Shown one piece after another: positions 25,777 through 35,576 of a stretch of DNA of 64,000 bases (the stretch's first letter is position 1; each line of letters starts with the position of its first letter). The translations under genes and the position numbers were made by a program. The notes below the pieces were generated by a model. It was not told the origin of the DNA. It ran no database searches and saw nothing but the letters and a program-made list of their open reading frames with translations. The DNA comes from Oceanobacillus sp. J11TS1 (GTDB taxonomy: Bacteria > Bacillota > Bacilli > Bacillales > Amphibacillaceae): assembly GCF_018333215.1 (NCBI RefSeq), contig NZ_BORO01000003.1:124001-188000 (forward strand), read 5' to 3'.

Positions 25777-26796
25777 TTACTTTTCCTGTAATCTATCTAG
25801 CAATTTATATATTTTAGACTCTCCTAAATTAGGTTCAACTACTAATTGATTTTTATTGCTATAGTTTGAAGCACTTAACGTTTTATTACTACTATTCAAA
25901 ATCGATATCTCTATTTTACCTTCATTGAACTTTATTTTACCTTTATAACTTGTATACTCAGTCTCTGATATACAGAAAAAAACAACTACGTCACTTCCTA
26001 CCAATGACTTAAATAGCGTAAACAGACCGTTGTCATAAGTGGCTCCTTCATCCTCAAGTGGTCTCACAGAAAACATCTTTTTAGTGTCACTTGTATCTTT
26101 AGATATATTTAATGTAACTCTCTTCTCTTCACCTTGGATTCTAAACACTGTAGTGAAGTTAACTACATCAATATCTATAATATGATGTACAAGAATATTC
26201 CTGTGTTCCAACTCAACCTTAATTCTAGGACTAAGAAAATCGCTTATTATAATACTTTCTTTTAAAGGTGTGTTTTCTTTAAAAAAACTGACCACTTCTT
26301 TGATATCTAATTGGTCTTTACTGTCGAATTTTAATGGTTGGTTTTTGTTAAATAGCTTCATTATATCTGGTAAATAAAGGAATGGTATAGAGATCAGTAT
26401 TGTAGATAAAAAAATTAGTACTTTATCTGCAAAAGTTTTAGCGTCGCTAATGTATCCGAATAAGGACAACCACCATAAAAACACAATAAAGTATGACAAA
26501 CCTTGAAAAAGAAATAAAGTCTTTTTATAGATTGCACTATTCGTAAGAAGGTAAACCATCTGATTAAAATCTTCTTTAACCATGTAGCTTTCAATTAGTT
26601 TTTCATCTTTATTAATCCTAATCTTTATGTCTCTTGCTATGTCATTTGCTTTCTGAATCGAGCGTTCATTAAATTGACTAAATACTATAGAGGTTAATGC
26701 TAGAATAGCTGCTACAATTGCTGTTACCCATCCAAGATGTTGCACAGAATAAACCGATATATCATTTAAAAATTTACAAATACAATTAACTTTCAA
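25777..26796 (-). CDS. Membrane protein, third gene of an unrecognised three-gene operon
   Basis: A 339-residue protein. One hydrophobic helix near residues 22-42 (WVTAIVAAILALTSIVFSQ) is followed by a charged helix, then a pair of helices near residues 90-140 (FLFQGLSYFIVFLWWLSLFG and KVLIFLSTILISIPFLYLP), then a soluble domain of about 190 residues. No known domain was identified. It overlaps the gene upstream by 11 bases, so the two are translationally coupled. A membrane protein at the end of a small operon in a defence island is often the effector of an abortive-infection system; that is inference. The region is AT-rich. The stop is about 85 bases from att-like site 1. Confidence 0.6.
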   Translation of the reverse strand: MKVNCICKFLNDISVYSVQHLGWVTAIVAAILALTSIVFSQFNERSIQKANDIARDIKIRINKDEKLIESYMVKEDFNQMVYLLTNSAIYKKTLFLFQGLSYFIVFLWWLSLFGYISDAKTFADKVLIFLSTILISIPFLYLPDIMKLFNKNQPLKFDSKDQLDIKEVVSFFKENTPLKESIIISDFLSPRIKVELEHRNILVHHIIDIDVVNFTTVFRIQGEEKRVTLNISKDTSDTKKMFSVRPLEDEGATYDNGLFTLFKSLVGSDVVVFFCISETEYTSYKGKIKFNEGKIEISILNSSNKTLSASNYSNKNQLVVEPNLGESKIYKLLDRLQEK

Positions 26797-27331
26797 TGTT
26801 CGGCTCGCATTCCTTTATAAGTGTCTTTGCTATGGCTATAACTTCCTTTATCACGCTCAAGTCATTAGTCATTTTATAAGTAATTAGCCCATTCGTATAT
26901 ACTTTCACCGAACTTTTCCAACCTTTAAGGTTTAACCAAGCACTTATTCCAAAATGTTTATTAATTTCAATTTTTTCCACTTCAGGTATATAAAGATCTT
27001 TATTTAGTTTAGAATTTAATGGCGTTTTTAATGTCTTTAATTCCACTTCATGGTTCAGCAACCTTGCTAAGACGTTAGACAAAACCTTTTTGTTTTCAAC
27101 AGCAGAGGTAAACAAGTAGAAGAAATTTTCCTCCCGAAAGAACGAAACCATATTCATCTTCCCGTACTTAAAGGAATTCGACCAATGCAATTCACCTGAA
27201 GTGTTACTTGGAGAATCGAAGGAGAGAGCATTAAACGCATTCCCCTCTTCGTAAGCTATATCTTTGAGTTTTTTATCAAGGTGAGCAACATTTTGAACTT
27301 CTAATATAACCAAGCTAGTTGACATTATCAT
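26786..27331 (-). CDS. Hypothetical protein, second gene of the three-gene operon
   Basis: A 181-residue soluble protein (MSTSLVILEVQNVAHLDKKL near the start). It looks like a mixed alpha/beta protein with a repeated strand-rich C-terminal half (ISAWLNLKGWKSSVKVYTNG). No family is recognised. GGAGG lies upstream; the ATG at the third codon is equally well placed. It starts 20 bases after the upstream gene and overlaps the downstream membrane-protein gene, so the three belong together. Confidence 0.55.
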   Translation of the reverse strand: MIMSTSLVILEVQNVAHLDKKLKDIAYEEGNAFNALSFDSPSNTSGELHWSNSFKYGKMNMVSFFREENFFYLFTSAVENKKVLSNVLARLLNHEVELKTLKTPLNSKLNKDLYIPEVEKIEINKHFGISAWLNLKGWKSSVKVYTNGLITYKMTNDLSVIKEVIAIAKTLIKECEPNIES

Positions 27332-27350
27332 GACTCTCTCCTCCTTTTAG

Positions 27351-28562
27351 CTAGCGTCTTTTTCCTCTTTCAGAATGAAAGTATTTTTCAATATCTCTTT
27401 CTTTATCTGGTAATAATTTCTTAAGGTCTAATTCGATTTTATCAATATAAAAATCATAGAAAGTCCTTGCTTTAAAAGCGTTAGGCAGCAAAGCATCCTC
27501 AAAAATTTGAGTACCTTCTGCTGATGTCCTGTCATCGGCAACTAATTGATTTATTATATTAAATATTTCATACGTTACTTCATCTAGTTCGTGCTCTGTG
27601 GAAGTGGATTCATTCAGTATTATTTTAAGCATTCCCCTAAAATCAATAGTTAAATCAGCCTGCACACTACCTTCTTCTAAAGGTAGCTCCTTGTAAATTT
27701 GAATTGACACAGATGTTATTCTATCGCTATTACATATCCTTTCAATTATATCTGAGTCCTGAAAAAGATCAACCCCACCCAGTTTTGCGTTTTTAATTCT
27801 CGGCGCCCCATTATTATAGAAGGTTAATGAATTTACTCCCTCTACATCATAGCCTGCGTCTTTAAGCTTTTTGAAGACCAAATTTATTACTAATAAAGTA
27901 AGCGGATCGTATTCAACTTCTAGAGCTTTACTTCTCATTTTGTGTTGTGCATAATATTGTTTTATTATTGCATTTCCCCATAAAGCACCGTTAATGGATT
28001 CAATCATTTTATTTACAGCTTTATTGTAACTTGATTTAGTGGTAATCAATAACCGGTTTTTATAATCAAATTTAACGTTTAGATTTCCGCTAAGTAGAGG
28101 CCTTTCTTCTTCTCTTTGGTCTGTCATGGGGTTCAAATAATAATCAGTATACCTACATGTTATATTTATGCTTTCTCCTTCTGGATCGGTAATCAACTGT
28201 ATATCTGTGAATTCAAAGGAGTCTTGTTGAATTGTTCCTATATTAATATTTTCATTAAGTATGTCACGAAGAGTGGCAAATTCGAGACCTTCTTTTAATT
28301 GAAGATTAGCAATAAGGTAAGGTTCACCTATCGAATATCTGTCTTCTAAAATAGCTAATATTTCATTGAAAACTTCGTCTTCTGAAATATCATCATCTTG
28401 TATAAACTGCATCACAAAAGCCAAGCAATTATCCTGATCTTCTTGAAAATCCACTTCCAAGTCGTGTTTCTCAAGGAAATAATTCTCTATAGCTTCAAGT
28501 CTTTTATTTTTATTATGTTTTATTTTTCTTGAAAACACTGATTCAAATTTAGTGATCGACAC
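27351..28562 (-). CDS. Hypothetical protein, first gene of the three-gene operon
   Basis: A 403-residue soluble protein with no recognised domain. The N-terminal 110 residues are acidic and helical (QEDQDNCLAFVMQFIQDDDISEDEVFNEI); the middle has strand-rich stretches (INITCRYTDYYLNP, LNVKFDYKNRLLITTKSSYNKAVNKMIE); and the C-terminus is Lys/Arg-rich. A sensor or scaffold role is possible. It opens the operon. An AT-rich promoter region precedes it, and no ribosome binding site stands out before the ATG. Confidence 0.55.
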   Translation of the reverse strand: MSITKFESVFSRKIKHNKNKRLEAIENYFLEKHDLEVDFQEDQDNCLAFVMQFIQDDDISEDEVFNEILAILEDRYSIGEPYLIANLQLKEGLEFATLRDILNENINIGTIQQDSFEFTDIQLITDPEGESINITCRYTDYYLNPMTDQREEERPLLSGNLNVKFDYKNRLLITTKSSYNKAVNKMIESINGALWGNAIIKQYYAQHKMRSKALEVEYDPLTLLVINLVFKKLKDAGYDVEGVNSLTFYNNGAPRIKNAKLGGVDLFQDSDIIERICNSDRITSVSIQIYKELPLEEGSVQADLTIDFRGMLKIILNESTSTEHELDEVTYEIFNIINQLVADDRTSAEGTQIFEDALLPNAFKARTFYDFYIDKIELDLKKLLPDKERDIEKYFHSERGKRR

Positions 28563-28737
28563 AATTCCCCAACTACTTTCTATTTATATTATAATGTTTT
28601 ATTTCTATTCCATATATGAAGAAACCTTCTTTTTACACAAATTCATTTTTATCCTATATTTGTTTCTTGAGCGAATTTACAAACATCACTTAAAAAGCAT
28701 ACAAAACATCCTCCCGAAAGTCTTTATCTGTAAATAA
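28563..28737. other. AT-rich promoter region of the three-gene operon
   Basis: Very AT-rich sequence upstream of the 403-residue gene, with several TATAAT-like and TTTATATT stretches on the minus strand. No gene is supported. Confidence 0.35.
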
Positions 28738-29145
28738 CCGTCTAGAAAGCTGATCATTTGAGTTTTTCATCGCCATAAAACTTTTCAGAGCCTGTGGTAG
28801 CTTTGAACGGACAAAGTTCTCACGCGAGATGTTTTGATTGATGGATAGTAATTTCACCGCCAAGCATCTCTTCTCTTATCTATGCAAAGAAAATACGTTC
28901 ACTTGATTTAAATTCGATTTCAAACCGTTCATTGACGAAGTTTAAGATGACGCTAGGTCGATCTTTTTCATCATCAGACATACCTACTGTGCCGCTATCG
29001 GTTAATCTAGTGGAATCTTTCGCTTGTCCCAATCTTCCCTTCAAATGTTTTTGAGCAGATAAGACGTCAGCTAGAATTCATCATTAAAATTACAATTCGC
29101 CTGTGGCTTGTTTTTGGCAACTTTCTCACGACCGTTTACCATATA
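28738..29145 (-). pseudogene. Decayed fragment of an unrecognised gene
   Basis: Minus strand starts ATGGTAAACGGTCGTGAG after a GGAGG and reads MVNGREKVAKNKPQANCNF, shifts frame, then continues through LADVLSAQKHLKGRLG and PSVILNFVNERFEIEF with at least one stop. The original protein was soluble and about 130 residues or more. It was not identified. It belongs to the debris between the three-gene operon and the recombinase. Confidence 0.4.
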
Positions 29146-29349
29146 CAAGTCCTCCATTTGTGAAACAAGCAATTTGACTGGTATATAAATACGAACAAAT
29201 ATATTTATTCAGCATGTTTTTGTATCCGGCTTATTCCATATCTATCAATGTTTTATAACTTCTATCACAGGGTCAACAATACGATGCAGTTCTGCCAGCT
29301 TCCCTTTTTGCTGATATTGCTATGATCAGAATAACACTTCGGCAATAAT

Positions 29350-29650
29350 TCATCTACAAATTGACCTTTGAAATCTTTGAATTATATAAATTATTATCCC
29401 AATTACTATTAACGCAATAGTAACCTTTCTAAATTTCCTGCTGAATATGGTTTTCAAGAACCAGATGTTTAACAACAAAGGAAGTAAAATTCCACCTGCT
29501 ATTCCTCCTAGAAGCTTTATGGTAGCTTTTCCTGATAAGTATTTGGAGAACTCGTCTTTCCCCGCCAATAATTCATAGGATATTTTAAACTTTTTAAGTA
29601 ACTTTCTCGGAGGATAATCATGATTAAATTTCTCAACTAAAGGATAAATC
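29350..29650 (-). pseudogene. Truncated membrane-protein gene abutting the recombinase fragment
   Basis: About 100 C-terminal residues (EKFNHDYPPRKLLKKFKISY onward) with two hydrophobic helices (LLGGIAGGILLPLLLNIWFL and TIALIVIGIIIYII). To its right the same frame runs into sequence that codes for a serine recombinase on the other strand, so the gene lost its N-terminus at a junction near 29650. No family recognised. Confidence 0.45.
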
Positions 29651-30790
29651 AACGAGCCAAGCAAGGAAAGTGGAATGGTGGTATTGTTCTGGGCTACGAT
29701 GGCGTTGATAAAGAGCTTAAGGTGAATAAAGATGAAGCTGCCATCGTCCAAGAGATCTTTGACATGGCTTCTAAAGGACATGGCTATAAGAAAATAGCGT
29801 ATGACTTAAATAAGCGCGGCTATAGATCAAAGAAAAAGAAAGAGTTCTCCGTCGGATCTATTAAAGGGATATTGGATAATCCAATGTGTATTGGTAAGAT
29901 TCGTTTTAACCAACATGAGAACTGGTCAGAAAAGCGCAGACGAGGGAAGAATTCAAACCCTGATGTGGTAGATGGTACGCATACGCCTATTTATTGAGGA
30001 AGCTTTGTGGAATCAAGTACAGGAGAAACGTAAGAAACGTTCCCTCCGTCCTGCTCAATCAGAAAAGCCTTACTTCTTAGGCCGATTGCTTAGATGCCCT
30101 GCCCTGATGGCGGTTATGGAATGGTTGCTGCGAAGGCAAAAGGAAAAAATGGAGCTGTCTATCGTATATATCAGTGCGGACAATACAAAAATAAAGGGAG
30201 AACCGTTTGCCAAGCGAATACAATAAGCGCTGATAGGGCTGAAAAGTATATTATTGATGAGCTTAAACGCGTTGTTATGATGCCTTACTTTATCGAGAAA
30301 TTAGTCAAAAAAATGAATCGAGAGAGGATTAATGCTGAAAGTCCTCTACAGGATGAAAAGAAGCGATTATCAGTCAACAAACAGAAGACTGAAAAACATA
30401 TTGATAACTTAGTTACGATGTTAATGGATGATCCTGATCTCCGGGATATTTACAGCCAGAAGCTCAAAGAGCAAAAACAGCAGCTCGCTACTCTGGAATT
30501 CAACATGTGTGGAGAACCAGCTTAAAAATGGCAGTAAAGATCTCATCAATGCAGAAGCACTCAAGCACACCTACTAAAGAACCTTGACACTATTTTGGAC
30601 CATGCAGATGTAGCAGCAAAAAAAGGACTTCTTGCTTTGTTTGTGAAAAACATTCAGATCACGAAAGAAAAGGTTTCTTTTAAAGAAGGCCGTCAGATTA
30701 AAACCATCAACTTAATGTTTGATTTCACTATCGAAGCTCTTCAAGGAGGTACAGGCGTCCTTCTTAATGAAATGTGCACAATTGACTGTA
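29650..30790 (+). pseudogene. Large serine recombinase (Ccr-like), missing catalytic domain and frameshifted
   Basis: Coding remains of a large serine recombinase in pieces. They start inside the recombinase domain at AKQGKWNGGIVLGYDGVDKE, continue through IVQEIFDMASKGHGYKKIAYDLNKRGYRS, and shift frame near 29980. They resume with the zinc ribbon (CPDGGYGM ... YQCGQYKNKGRTVCQAN) and the coiled-coil part (LQDEKKRLSVNKQKTEKHIDNL), then shift again before GLLALFVKNIQITKEKVSF. The resolvase domain with its catalytic Ser is absent. The family includes CcrA/B/C of SCC elements. Its 3' end lies about 100 bases from att-like site 2, as expected for a cassette recombinase. Confidence 0.7.
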
Positions 30791-30841
30791 TCGAACCATT
30801 TGATTTTTCTATCTTGGATGATCCAGCTTATAAAGAAAAAT

Positions 30842-30872
30842 CGTTAAGGGAATCACTCGGCTCCCTTAACCT
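30842..30872 (+). terminator. Hairpin terminator downstream of the recombinase
   Basis: GTTAAGGGA pairs with TCCCTTAAC, followed by CTTTT. It lies between the recombinase remains and att-like site 2. Confidence 0.5.
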
Positions 30873-30883
30873 TTTACCCTTAT

Positions 30884-30914
30884 TTATGATAAGGTTCACC
30901 GTAATATCTAAATG
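30884..30914 (-). repeat. rlmH-3'-end-like attachment site 2
   Basis: Minus strand CGGTGAACCTTATCATAA encodes Gly-Glu-Pro-Tyr-His-Lys and is followed by a TAA stop. The bases before it (TCATTTAGATA) are shared with site 4 at 43.4 kb, so the match between the two sites extends over about 30 bases. Confidence 0.75.
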
Positions 30915-31028
30915 AGGATTTATCATTTTTCATTAGATAAGTATTCACTAAAGAATAAGCGCTGATTAAACAATACTTCATTCAATGGTGATTTTCCTTC
31001 CTCACCACTAATGGCTAGTTGAAAAGAA

Positions 31029-31643
31029 TCAGGAATTTATAGACTGGTTATTCCGATTTTTCTCTGTAAGTTCCGATTGAATAATCGGCAAAGCCTTCAA
31101 GATATCCTTCACCATGAAGTAAAATATAACAACTAAAATTAAATCAAGAATAAAGGATATTACAAATAGGTGAATGTTTGGAACTTCACTAGCCACAATA
31201 CTTCGATTTAAGATTTCTGTACCGAGGAATAATATATAGTAGAAAGGAATGATTAGTCCTAATCTGTTACCTATATTAAAGGTTTTGTTATGTTCCTCAA
31301 AGTATCTAGACATCGTTGAGAAAATATTCCATAAACCATATAAATTATAGAATGGAATTATGATTCTTGCTATGGATCCTAATGGAGTAATTGGATAATC
31401 CGGATTTAATAGTCGCAAATCTGTATGTACCTTATAGATCCATATTAAATAAATAATACAAGTTATAAACCAAATGACACTATTGGAAATACTCACCGCC
31501 CAATCTACCCAGGAGATTAATAGATACACTTCATAAAGATACGCGTAAAAAAAGTTTGTCAGTGCAAGAATACCACCTAATATCATTCCAATAATTAAAA
31601 ATATCTTTAAAACATTTCCAGTTGCTTGGTTGGTTAAATTCAT
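31029..31643 (-). CDS. DUF4328 domain membrane protein
   Basis: A 204-residue protein with five to six hydrophobic helices. The middle portion, WIYKVHTDLRLLNPDYPITPLGSIARIIIPFYNLYGLWNIF, has the pattern of DUF4328: a charged loop, then a Pro-rich segment entering the next helix. Function unknown. It is the first gene to the right of att-like site 2 and is a single-gene unit. Confidence 0.65.
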   Translation of the reverse strand: MNLTNQATGNVLKIFLIIGMILGGILALTNFFYAYLYEVYLLISWVDWAVSISNSVIWFITCIIYLIWIYKVHTDLRLLNPDYPITPLGSIARIIIPFYNLYGLWNIFSTMSRYFEEHNKTFNIGNRLGLIIPFYYILFLGTEILNRSIVASEVPNIHLFVISFILDLILVVIFYFMVKDILKALPIIQSELTEKNRNNQSINS

Positions 31644-32160
31644 CTAATCCCCCGCTTTGAAAGTTTTTTGAAAGGCTAATATTCGACCATAACCTCACAA
31701 GATATACGACTTTAATTATAGGACTACTTTGTTAATTCATTAAGAGTATTTAGTCCCGTATTACTTTTTTAATCAAACATTTTATAGTCAATACCATCCG
31801 TTTTAGATTCTGTTTAAAATGACCTGAACGGCTGATGTAAAAGAAAGGTTTGCAATATTTTTGGATACCTGGTGTCTACAGACTGCCATTTAAGCAAACA
31901 GAAGCAGGAACTCACTAAAATATAGGGCTATAATCACGCCTGCATGAAAAATAAATAACAGTTTCATCCTGTTTTCTATATTTTCCCTGTTCCTGTTGTC
32001 CTCTTTCAATTTGAGACGCTATGCTTTTCTGTTTTCGCCCATTCAGTTTATTAGAAGGAACAATCACAAATCGATAGGTTTTCCCATTAACTTAGCTTTA
32101 ATTGAAGAAATCTTATGCACTGTCTGCAATAAAAATGGCTTTCTCCAATACTTCCGGCTT
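31644..32160. other. Intergenic stretch without a recognised gene
   Basis: About 520 bases between the DUF4328 gene and the duplicated ECF segment. Frames are short and lack start sites. No RNA structure was recognised. Confidence 0.45.
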
Positions 32161-32836
32161 ACCCTATTATTTTTTCATAAATTGACACTTAAAGGTAGGT
32201 CAATCTTCTGCTAGAGTAATAGAAAAATTCAAGTTAGGAAGGTTTAAATATGGAGAATACCCCAACTTATTTAAGGACACGTAAAAAAACACAAGACTTA
32301 ATCATTACTTCTATGTTAATCGCACTCATTTTTATTTCTACAGCATTTCTAAATTTCAGACTGCCGATCGCTGCAAATGGGGGATTGGTACATATGGGCA
32401 CAGCTATGCTATTTATTTCCTCTATTTTATTTGGACCCAAAAAAGGAGCCTTTGCCGGAGCAATCGGAATGGGTTTATTTGATATGGTCGGGGGCTGGTT
32501 ATTGTGGACGCCTATCACGATTATAGCGCGTGGATTGCAAGGTTACATCGTTGGTAAAATTGCTTGGTTTCAAGGCCGCAAAGGAAATAGCATTGCTTTA
32601 AACATTACAGCGACAATTGTTTCTGTTCCATTTATGATTGCTATTTATTATATTGGTGAATCCATTCTATACGGAAACTAGATTACACCACTTGCTTCCA
32701 TTCTTGGGGATGCCGTACAAAGTGTCTTAGGAATTATTATAGCTATTCCAATTTGCGTTGCTTTAAAGAAGGTTTATTATTTTAAATAAAAAATGGTAAC
32801 GGAACACAGGGTAGGCCTCCCTCCGTCCCGTTACAG
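32161..32836 (+). repeat. Segmental duplication, copy 2
   Basis: Near-identical to 16728-17397, including the TTGACACTTAAAGG upstream region, the whole coding sequence and the GTAACGG/CCGTTAC hairpin. A 12-base or so difference marks its left edge. Confidence 0.85.
32250..32789 (+). pseudogene. Duplicated ECF transporter S component with an in-frame stop
   Basis: Same length as the intact copy at 16815, and aligned without gaps. The Trp codon TGG of GNWITPLAS is TAG at 32679-32681, so translation would stop after 143 of 179 residues, losing the last helix. Most other differences are silent or conservative, so the copy is young or was under selection until recently. It lies inside the accessory island, 15 kb from its parent, with its own promoter region. 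Confidence 0.85.
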
Positions 32837-32983
32837 CTGATAAGATAATTTATATAGTCTGGTGAAACCAGCACCTAGCAAGAAAGACATCCTTCGCTCT
32901 ATTCGCTCAGCTTAAAACTAGGGTGCCTGTCAAAGTGCTTTTATACGCATATTCATGAACTTTTGTGCTTATATATGACTTAT

Positions 32984-34162
32984 TTAAACTGTATATTTTT
33001 CTTTAGCAAACTTTATAAATTTAGCAACGCTCCAAAGTCTGTCTCGATGTGATTCAGGATATGCCTTGTGGTATGGTTCTGGCACAACTAAAATAACCTG
33101 TTCATCTTGCATCTCCTCTAATTGATTTACAGTAATCCCTTGCTGTAACGTCAATAAATGCTTTACCGATATCCTATTAGCCTCGTTTAAAATCTGTCTC
33201 CATCTATCTTTACAAGTAGTTTTTGCACCTAAAAAGATGATATTGTTAGAATCATAAAGTTGATCTGCATACTTATTATTAGATGGGAGCAAAAAATCCG
33301 GTTTCTTATTCCCTTCTGTTTTTCCAGGATGGCTAAAAGGAATGTTGGTTTTTCTTAATATAAAATCAATATGGTGTTCTAGAGATTTCCCGGCTCTGCT
33401 TTTTCTTCTATTTAGTGCGCTATTTGCAAATTCTAATAGTGGTTCTATCTCATAAAAAGGCTCTGTTAAATATGGTTTATAGATATTTTTTTCTATTGCA
33501 CGAAATACACTGTATTCCGTTTCAATCCACTTTAGGAGCATTTTATCTGGATCAAAGCTCTTTCTCTTATATACTTCTGTGTATAGTTCCCTTGCTAACT
33601 CTGCAAGTCTTATTGTTTCAGGAAATTCCTCAAAAAGTGCCGCAGATTCATTTATTTTCATTTCCAATTTTTGTGATAGGTCAGTATCCCTCTTTTCACC
33701 AGCAAAGTAAACAGCATTATTATTAATAAGCGAAAGAGAAAACGTCTCCTCAAAAGTCTCAATTTCTTCTTCAGTATCGAATATGCAAACCTTAAAATTT
33801 TCGTTATCTAAAGGAATAAAGATTATTAAGTTTCCGACCTGCTGTTCTTTTTCGTATGGGGAATTAGTCCAAAATCGTGTAATACGATATTCATTTCTTG
33901 TACCTTTTCCATAATATATTACTCTGCTTTCAAATGGATAATATCCATCAATATGCATTTTAACATATTTATCTTTATTTTCCCCTTTCACACCTTCTTC
34001 TTCAAAGAATATATTCCATGCTCCCTTGGCTATATGTAACCCTTCTTGGTGTGCATTAGTAAGTCCAACATCATTTGCAGTTACAAACTTACAATAAAAG
34101 CGACCATATTGCTTGGCCGCCTGAATCACTTTTGTTAATTGTTCTGAATTATGTGGTTGCAT
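32984..34162 (-). CDS. EcoRII-type restriction endonuclease
   Basis: A 392-residue type II restriction enzyme. The C-terminal domain has the EcoRII-C pattern: [15 protein letters not shown], then [12 protein letters not shown], then [19 protein letters not shown], with the Asp of DFLLP and the Lys/Thr region of [10 protein letters not shown] as the catalytic core, followed by [17 protein letters not shown] and the [11 protein letters not shown] block. The N-terminal half is the specificity or allosteric domain of the EcoRII architecture. The expected site is CCWGG or CCNGG. Its start overlaps the end of the methyltransferase gene by 14 bases, so they are one operon. Confidence 0.8.
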   Translation of the reverse strand: MQPHNSEQLTKVIQAAKQYGRFYCKFVTANDVGLTNAHQEGLHIAKGAWNIFFEEEGVKGENKDKYVKMHIDGYYPFESRVIYYGKGTRNEYRITRFWTNSPYEKEQQVGNLIIFIPLDNENFKVCIFDTEEEIETFEETFSLSLINNNAVYFAGEKRDTDLSQKLEMKINESAALFEEFPETIRLAELARELYTEVYKRKSFDPDKMLLKWIETEYSVFRAIEKNIYKPYLTEPFYEIEPLLEFANSALNRRKSRAGKSLEHHIDFILRKTNIPFSHPGKTEGNKKPDFLLPSNNKYADQLYDSNNIIFLGAKTTCKDRWRQILNEANRISVKHLLTLQQGITVNQLEEMQDEQVILVVPEPYHKAYPESHRDRLWSVAKFIKFAKEKYTV

Positions 34163-35141
34163 ACCGAACCCGACCTTCTTCCACAGTGTCTCCGATTGTT
34201 TTATCCCGTTCTATGGCTTGTACCATTTTTTCTGCGACTAGCTGAACTACAGGAACAGCAACACTATTGCCAAATTGTTTATAAGCAGCGGTATTACTTA
34301 CTACAATCTTAAACGTTTCTGGAAATCCTTGCAAGCGAGCACATTCACGTGGCGTCAGCCTTCTTGGATTTAATCCTTGCCCTTGCGGAATCAGAATTTC
34401 ACTGCCATCTTTATAATATCTTGCACTTAAAGTTCTACTATAAGAATCTAGATCTGCAAGACCATATCCAAAACCATTTCCTTTTTTATTGTGCTTTTCT
34501 TTATAGGCCTTCAAATAATCCCAAAGTTTGTCTGATAAAGTGTATTTATCTTCTACATCATTTTCTAAAATTGTATGTAGGGCGGGACCTTCTTTCGGGA
34601 TTTCAGGGAATTCGAATTTAAGAGGCTTTTTAAAGCCTACTATATAAATCCTCTCCCTATTTTGCGGAACAAGTCCTTTGGCATTTAAAACATCAGCATA
34701 CACTGTATAACCAAGTTCCTCTTCCAGAATTTTCTTAATAACCTTAAATGTCTTCCCTTTATCGTGGCTTCTTAAATTTTTTACATTTTCAAGAAGGAAT
34801 GCCTTCGGTTGTTTTTCTTTAATAATACGGGCTATATCAAAAAATAAAGTTCCTTGCGTTTCATCAAGGAATCCATGTTCTCTACCTAAAGATTTCTTTT
34901 TACTAACTCCTGCAATTGAGAATGGCTGACATGGGAAACCAGCCAATAAAATATCATGATCTGGTACTTCTTTTTCGTCCACACTTCTTATATCTCCAAC
35001 AGGTTTTTCACCGAAATTAGCCTCATATGTTTCTTGAGCTTTTAAGTCCCACTCGCACGAAAATACACATTCTCCATAAAGTTCAAATGCAAGTCGAATT
35101 CCTCCGATTCCCGCGAACAAGTCAATGAATTTATATAACAT
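34149..35141 (-). CDS. DNA (cytosine-5-)-methyltransferase (Dcm/M.EcoRII type)
   Basis: A 330-residue C5-cytosine methyltransferase with the ordered motifs: motif [17 protein letters not shown], motif [13 protein letters not shown] (Pro-Cys-Gln with the catalytic Cys), motif [11 protein letters not shown] (Glu-Asn-Val), motif [15 protein letters not shown], motif IX in the [15 protein letters not shown] region, and motif [11 protein letters not shown]. It protects host DNA from the overlapping EcoRII-type endonuclease. In its leader, three tandem nine-base repeats encode Leu-Glu-Gln in a small overlapping frame. A TTGACT/TATAAT-like promoter lies upstream. The pair is inside one att-flanked block. 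Confidence 0.9.
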   Translation of the reverse strand: MLYKFIDLFAGIGGIRLAFELYGECVFSCEWDLKAQETYEANFGEKPVGDIRSVDEKEVPDHDILLAGFPCQPFSIAGVSKKKSLGREHGFLDETQGTLFFDIARIIKEKQPKAFLLENVKNLRSHDKGKTFKVIKKILEEELGYTVYADVLNAKGLVPQNRERIYIVGFKKPLKFEFPEIPKEGPALHTILENDVEDKYTLSDKLWDYLKAYKEKHNKKGNGFGYGLADLDSYSRTLSARYYKDGSEILIPQGQGLNPRRLTPRECARLQGFPETFKIVVSNTAAYKQFGNSVAVPVVQLVAEKMVQAIERDKTIGDTVEEGRVRYATT

Positions 35142-35160
35142 ATTTTTAATCTCCCTTCAA

Positions 35161-35187
35161 CTTGTTCTAGTTGTTCTAATTGTTCTA
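35161..35187 (-). repeat. Three tandem nine-base repeats in the methyltransferase leader
   Basis: Minus strand CTAGAACAA, TTAGAACAA, CTAGAACAA in direct succession. They lie between the likely promoter and the ATG and fall in a small frame that starts [18 protein letters not shown] and overlaps the methyltransferase start. They may be an operator or a translated leader. Confidence 0.5.
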
Positions 35188-35279
35188 GTAAGTTCATTAT
35201 AACAAATTATGATTACTTTGAGTCAAAATATGTGATAAAATAGTTAAGTTACTTTTTAACAATAACCCTCAACGAAAGG

Positions 35280-35576
35280 GTGAAACAAATAGAAAATATA
35301 GCAATTTATTATCAAAAAAATAATAAAGAAAGCACAGACCAAGCAGTTTTTCGTATCAATGAATTGATTAATCAATTGAAAAATCTCCATATTAAAGGAG
35401 TTTTTTTTGATAATTTCAATCAGAGTACAGAGTTAATGGAATTATTAAACTCTCCATTATCTGAAATTGATTACCTATATATAAATAAACCTCTTGAAAA
35501 TGAATTTGATAATGAGTTAATTAATCAACTAAAAAAAGCTGAACAATTTGAAATCATTTATTATAGTGGAGTATAG
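35280..35576 (+). CDS. Small hypothetical protein divergent from the restriction-modification operon
   Basis: A 98-residue acidic protein (the stretch INELINQLKNLHIKGVFFDN is typical of it). GTG at 35280 is the only plausible start; a GAAAGG just before it is closer than ideal. No HTH is visible, so it is not an obvious controller protein. It shares the promoter region with the methyltransferase. No family is recognised. Confidence 0.4.
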   Translation: MKQIENIAIYYQKNNKESTDQAVFRINELINQLKNLHIKGVFFDNFNQSTELMELLNSPLSEIDYLYINKPLENEFDNELINQLKKAEQFEIIYYSGV

